Assembly (NCBI RefSeq): GCF_029991245.1
Contig: NZ_JAIVFO010000013.1
Coordinates: 1-49,114 of the forward strand
Direction of reading: 5' to 3'
DNA: 49,114 nt
Source: Xanthobacter autotrophicus
GTDB lineage: Bacteria > Pseudomonadota > Alphaproteobacteria > Rhizobiales > Xanthobacteraceae
Notes under the pieces: model-generated
The model's input: only the letters and a program-made list of their open reading frames with translations
What the model was told of the DNA's origin: nothing
Databases searched by the model: none
Made by a program: the position numbers and the translations under genes
Part shown: piece after piece, positions 41,700 to 49,114 of the stretch
Layout of the letters: every line of letters begins with the position of its first letter
Numbering within the stretch: position 1 is the first letter of the stretch

Positions 41700-41825
41700 T
41701 CACTCGCTCTCCGTCATCGGCGCGGCGAGGGGCGTGCCCGGGTTCGGCTGGCTGGCGTTCAACGCCATTCCCGTCAGGACGTAGCCCAGCACGAGAGCGG
41801 CAAACACGGCGATTCGCTTGAACAT
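41700..41825 (-). CDS. 41-residue membrane or exported peptide
   Basis: Short ORF starting MFKRIAVFAALVLGYVLTGM, a basic head with a single hydrophobic helix, then NASQPNPGTPLAAP and an acidic end MTESE. GAGGGATGAGG directly precedes the ATG, and a terminator-like hairpin (41595) lies about 80 bases downstream. No family is recognised. The layout (ribosome site, signal or anchor, short polar tail, terminator) is that of a real small gene, but coding status rests on this pattern only. Confidence 0.55.
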   Translation of the reverse strand: MFKRIAVFAALVLGYVLTGMALNASQPNPGTPLAAPMTESE

Positions 41826-42268
41826 CCTCATCCCTCAACTTGGTCGCGGCCAGACCGAGCCGAATTGTGCATCGCCCCGACGTCGCATGCTTCTAATCGC
41901 CATGCGCCGCACAAGAGCTGAACGCTTAAGTCAGCAGCGGTTCATAAAGCCTGAACAGGCTGGTCCCACTTGAGTTCCAGGTCCTCTCCCGGACAGCAGC
42001 ACCACGCCGATCGGCACCGAAACCGGGGCTCGCCCCGCGCGACTCAGGTTTCGGTGCCTGTGGTCATACACCGCACGAAACGCCCTGTCTGTGTCCGGCC
42101 GGTCACAGCCCGCCGTCGCGTGGAGATCACAGTAAAGCAATGGTTTACGCGTCGTGCGGGGGGCTGGCGGGATGTCGCGGGGACCTTTCACAGCCTCCCG
42201 GCGCTTTACTCGACCGGTGGGACGCTCTAAGCCGAGAGACCTTTTATACCGCACTGCACAAGGCGCCC
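41826..42268. other. Intergenic region with a nested hairpin
   Basis: 443 bases upstream of the VTT membrane gene with no recognised protein. It contains AGCCTG-AA-CAGGCT (41948-41961) and a larger nested stem at 42013-42058. The latter could be a structured leader, an sRNA or a dispersed repeat. Confidence 0.45.
42013..42058. repeat. Perfect 12-bp inverted repeat with an inner hairpin
   Basis: Outer arms GGCACCGAAACC (42013-42024) and GGTTTCGGTGCC (42047-42058). The 22-base interior has its own GGGG-CTCG-CCCC stem (42025-42036). The RNA would fold as a stacked two-part stem. It is about 210 bases upstream of the VTT gene start. Confidence 0.65.
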
Positions 42269-42850
42269 ATGCTCCGCAAGCTCTACGACTGGATCATCGC
42301 CTATTCCGCGAAGCCGTCGGCGCCCTGGGCGCTCGCTTTGGTTGCATTTGCGGAAAGCTCCGTCTTCCCGGTGCCGCCGGACGTGCTGCAGGTGCCCATG
42401 ACCCTGGCGCGCCCCGACCGCGCCTGGCGCTATGCGCTCATCGCCACCGTGGCGTCGGTGCTCGGGGGCCTGGTGGGCTATGCCATCGGCGCGCTGCTGT
42501 ATGACAGCGTCGGCAAGTTCCTGATCGACCTGTATGGCTACGGCTCGAAGGTGGACCAGTTCCGCGCCGCCTACGCCCATTACGGCCACTGGGTGATCCT
42601 GCTGAAGGGGCTGACGCCGATCCCCTTCAAGCTCGTGACCATCACCTCGGGCTTCGCCGACTACAATCTGTTCTGGTTCGTGCTGCTCTCAATCATCACC
42701 CGCGGCGCGCGCTTCTTCATCCTGGCGGCAATCCTGCACCATTTCGGGGCGGCGGCCCGGGAGTTCATCGAGAAGCGGCTCGGCCTCGTCACCCTCGGCT
42801 TCCTGGCCGTCCTGGTGATCGGCCTGGTGGCGGCGGCCTACTTCGCCTGA
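42269..42850 (+). CDS. YqaA/DedA-type (VTT domain) membrane protein
   Basis: 193 residues with about five to six hydrophobic segments. VTT-domain features: ALVAFAESSVFPVPPDVLQVPMTL (the re-entrant E-x-x-FPxPP loop), SVLGGLVGYAIGALLYDSVG, and LLKGLTPIPFKLVTITSGF (G-x-TPIP...). The family is linked to lipid-carrier or lipid scrambling in the inner membrane, mostly undefined for the YqaA branch. ATG 42269 follows AAGG; the frame is open further upstream to 42140 but that part is not family-like. A strong terminator follows at 42882. Confidence 0.82.
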   Translation: MLRKLYDWIIAYSAKPSAPWALALVAFAESSVFPVPPDVLQVPMTLARPDRAWRYALIATVASVLGGLVGYAIGALLYDSVGKFLIDLYGYGSKVDQFRAAYAHYGHWVILLKGLTPIPFKLVTITSGFADYNLFWFVLLSIITRGARFFILAAILHHFGAAAREFIEKRLGLVTLGFLAVLVIGLVAAAYFA

Positions 42851-42881
42851 CGCATCCCGCCGCATCGCGACCGAAGACCAG

Positions 42882-42912
42882 CGGCCGGTGAGCCTTCCTC
42901 ACCGGCCGTTTT
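42882..42912 (+). terminator. Rho-independent terminator after the VTT gene
   Basis: Perfect 11-bp stem CGGCCGGTGAG (42882-42892) / CTCACCGGCCG (42898-42908), loop CCTTC, then TTTT. It lies between convergent genes, 3 bases short of the stop of the leftward Pro-rich gene. Confidence 0.9.
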
Positions 42913-42914
42913 CG

Positions 42915-43700
42915 TTACTGCGCCTTCGGGCGCGACAGGACCGATGCGGAACCTGCGGTGGCCGTGTCGGTGGTTGCGGTGCCCGCTCCCGCCTTGCGCC
43001 GCTGCGGTGCCGCCGGCGCCGATTGCGCCGCCGATCGTCCCGCCTCCGGGTTCGCGGAGGTCGCGCCCGGATCAGCCGGCGCGGCTTGCGGAACCGCGGC
43101 TTGCGCGGGGATTGATTGCGGCGAAGCGGTATTGGCCGCATCCGGTGCCGGAGCAGGCCGGGGCGCGGGTGTCACCGTGGCGACCGCCGGCTCCGGAGGA
43201 CGCGACGGCGGCAGGGGCCTGGCCGGCGACACCGGCGCCGCAGCCACCGGCGGCGAGACCGGAGCCGGCGCACGCGGCGGCGGCGGGGTGCGACGGGGGC
43301 CCGGCCCGGGCGGCGTCGGCACGGCGATGGTCGGGCCGCCATAGACGCTGCGCGCGCTCACCACCCGGCCGGTGAAGGCATCGAGCCGCAAGACCGCCGG
43401 GCCGTCCTCGTCCACTCCGGTCACCACATAGGTGCGCCCGGCCAGGCGCGGCCGTGACACCTGCCGATAGCCCATGCCGACCACGATGGCGCGCACCTCG
43501 CCCGGCGGCAGCATGCCATAGCCGCGCGGCGGCGGCGCGGGCACATAGCCACGGGGCGGCGGCCCGTAGGGTCGCTCATAGCCATAGGGCCCCTCATAGA
43601 GCAGCACCTGTGCCGCTACGGGGGCAGATGGCATGATCGCAGCGCTCAAAATTAAGGCACCGATCCCGAAGCGCAGGGGACCTGTGAGGGTTCGCGGCAT
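42915..43700 (-). CDS. Exported proline/alanine-rich protein
   Basis: 261 residues from ATG 43700 (GGAGAGG upstream). The signal peptide is MPRTLTGPLRFGIGALILSA... ending near VAAQ. A Tyr/Pro/Gly-rich patch follows (YEGPYGYERPYGPPPRGY), then a small folded part (about 60-120: PGEVRAIVVGMGYRQVSRPRLAGRTYVVTGVDEDG, LRLDAFTGRVVSARSV). The last includes a PepSY-like pattern (conserved D-x-x-T/G-x-V/I turn). The remaining 140 residues are a disordered Pro/Ala linker. It is probably periplasmic or envelope-associated. No enzymatic motif seen; similar proteins are common but uncharacterised in Hyphomicrobiales. Confidence 0.75.
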   Translation of the reverse strand: MPRTLTGPLRFGIGALILSAAIMPSAPVAAQVLLYEGPYGYERPYGPPPRGYVPAPPPRGYGMLPPGEVRAIVVGMGYRQVSRPRLAGRTYVVTGVDEDGPAVLRLDAFTGRVVSARSVYGGPTIAVPTPPGPGPRRTPPPPRAPAPVSPPVAAAPVSPARPLPPSRPPEPAVATVTPAPRPAPAPDAANTASPQSIPAQAAVPQAAPADPGATSANPEAGRSAAQSAPAAPQRRKAGAGTATTDTATAGSASVLSRPKAQ

Positions 43701-43715
43701 GGCGCACCTCTCCAT

Positions 43716-44287
43716 TCTTGAACCTCATTTGTCCCGACACGCCGGCCGGCGCGCCGAAGCCTGAACACCAGCCCTGCCGACGGACGGTCCGGGCACATGA
43801 ATCCCGTGGAACTTAAGGCGCCCAATGCGGCAGCCTTTGGACGCGCCCGCGGTGTCACGGTGACAGCCATGGAGGGGCCGCCTGAAACTCCGTTGCGTCG
43901 CGGCGCCGCGCGCCGTACCGTTCTTTCGTCCTGACGGTATTGAGCGCAACTTTTCGCCGATCCGACTGCTTTTGCGCCATTGAGGCGCTTGTAGGCGTGC
44001 CGCTTTTCTGGCATGTTCCACGAGATAGGGAAACCATGCTTCCCTATCTCCCGTGTCGATGGCTCAGATTGTCTCAAGCTCGCGTTCATACGAACGGGGG
44101 GCCTTCTGTGTGGCGCGGCAGTGGTGCAAAAGTTGCAGCGTGGCCGTAGGACGTCATCGGGCCGGCCCGGCCCCGATGAGGGCTGCGGCCCGATCCGCGG
44201 GAAACCCGGATCGCGGCGCAAGGGCAAGAGATGGGGAAGGACGGCGGGGCGCATCTGCCCGGCCGCCAGCACAGAAGGAACGACGAG
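43716..44287. other. gltB upstream region with a hairpin
   Basis: 572 bases between two divergent genes, expected to hold the gltB promoter. No protein is recognised. A perfect 11-bp stem GAGATAGGGAA (44022-44032) / TTCCCTATCTC (44040-44050) with loop ACCATGC lies 240 bases upstream of the gltB start; it could be a leader attenuator or a dispersed repeat. No riboswitch class is recognised. Confidence 0.5.
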
Positions 44288-48991
<4,704 letters not shown>

Positions 48992-49114
48992 CGAAGAGAA
49001 CCAGTCTCTTCTCATCCGCTCGCGCTTGCGGGGGCGGATCGGGGAGCGCCGCCCCGGCGGCTCACCATCGCCGGATGCCGGCGCTCAACGGAAAGGGTCA
49101 GCCCCCTCCCACCC
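48992..49114. other. Right window edge after gltB
   Basis: A short stem GAAGAGA (48993-48999) / TCTCTTC (49005-49011) directly follows the gltB stop. It lacks a T-run and is only a weak candidate terminator. Nothing else is recognised before the window ends. Confidence 0.4.

Noticed and set aside
48993-49011. Intrinsic terminator of gltB
   Set aside because: Only a 7-bp AT-containing stem without a T-run; too weak to call.

Overview
The window is GC-rich, densely coded chromosomal DNA with strong third-position GC bias. Gene content and order point to an alphaproteobacterium of the Hyphomicrobiales (Rhizobiales), most likely Xanthobacteraceae-like. The grounds are a sucC-sucD-odhA-odhB-lpd block, an oxalate module, Tct transport, Rhizobiales-type palindromic repeats and a hydrogenase-4-like operon. 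The family placement is an inference from gene content; no search was run. I saw no rRNA, tRNA, CRISPR array or complete insertion sequence.

Layout. (1) 1-5.4 kb: type II secretion. gspE (cut by the left edge) is divergent from gspD, which is followed by a short prepilin peptidase and a secreted Sel1-repeat protein. (2) 5.4-8.8 kb: two co-directional alpha/beta-hydrolase genes; the first-transcribed one is an exported protein with two complete hydrolase domains in tandem. (3) 9.2-16.8 kb: a compact leftward operon, xre-hyfB-hyfC-hyfE-hyfF-hyfG-hyfI. It looks like a membrane-bound group 4 [NiFe] hydrogenase, but its large subunit has lost both Cys pairs that would bind Ni-Fe. It also has no ferredoxin-like subunit and no maturation genes here. 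This matches the poorly understood 'energy-converting hydrogenase-related' (Ehr) class and is the most interesting object in the window. (4) 17-19.7 kb: PadR regulator with palindromic operators, XerC-like recombinase, VOC protein, a 13-bp tandem repeat and a small exported protein.

(5) 19.8-28.8 kb: leftward TCA-cycle block sucC-sucD-odhA-YCII-odhB-(DUF2442)-lpd, giving the 2-oxoglutarate dehydrogenase complex and succinyl-CoA synthetase. (6) 29.2-41.5 kb: oxalate region. Reading leftward: iclR, tctC-tctB-tctA (tripartite tricarboxylate-type transporter), gntR, oxc, frc, a PAS protein and a second frc. A PanE-family reductase, possibly an oxalyl-CoA reductase, is divergent from iclR. IclR-like palindromes lie in front of both tctC and the iclR/panE pair. 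Together these genes could import a carboxylate, activate oxalate as its CoA thioester, decarboxylate it to formyl-CoA (energy) and reduce part of it to glyoxylate (carbon). (7) 41.5-49.1 kb: a 41-residue membrane peptide, a VTT/DedA-type membrane protein, a proline-rich exported protein and gltB, the large subunit of glutamate synthase.

Coordinates of starts were chosen from Shine-Dalgarno-like sequences and overlaps with neighbours; uncertain ones are stated in each entry.
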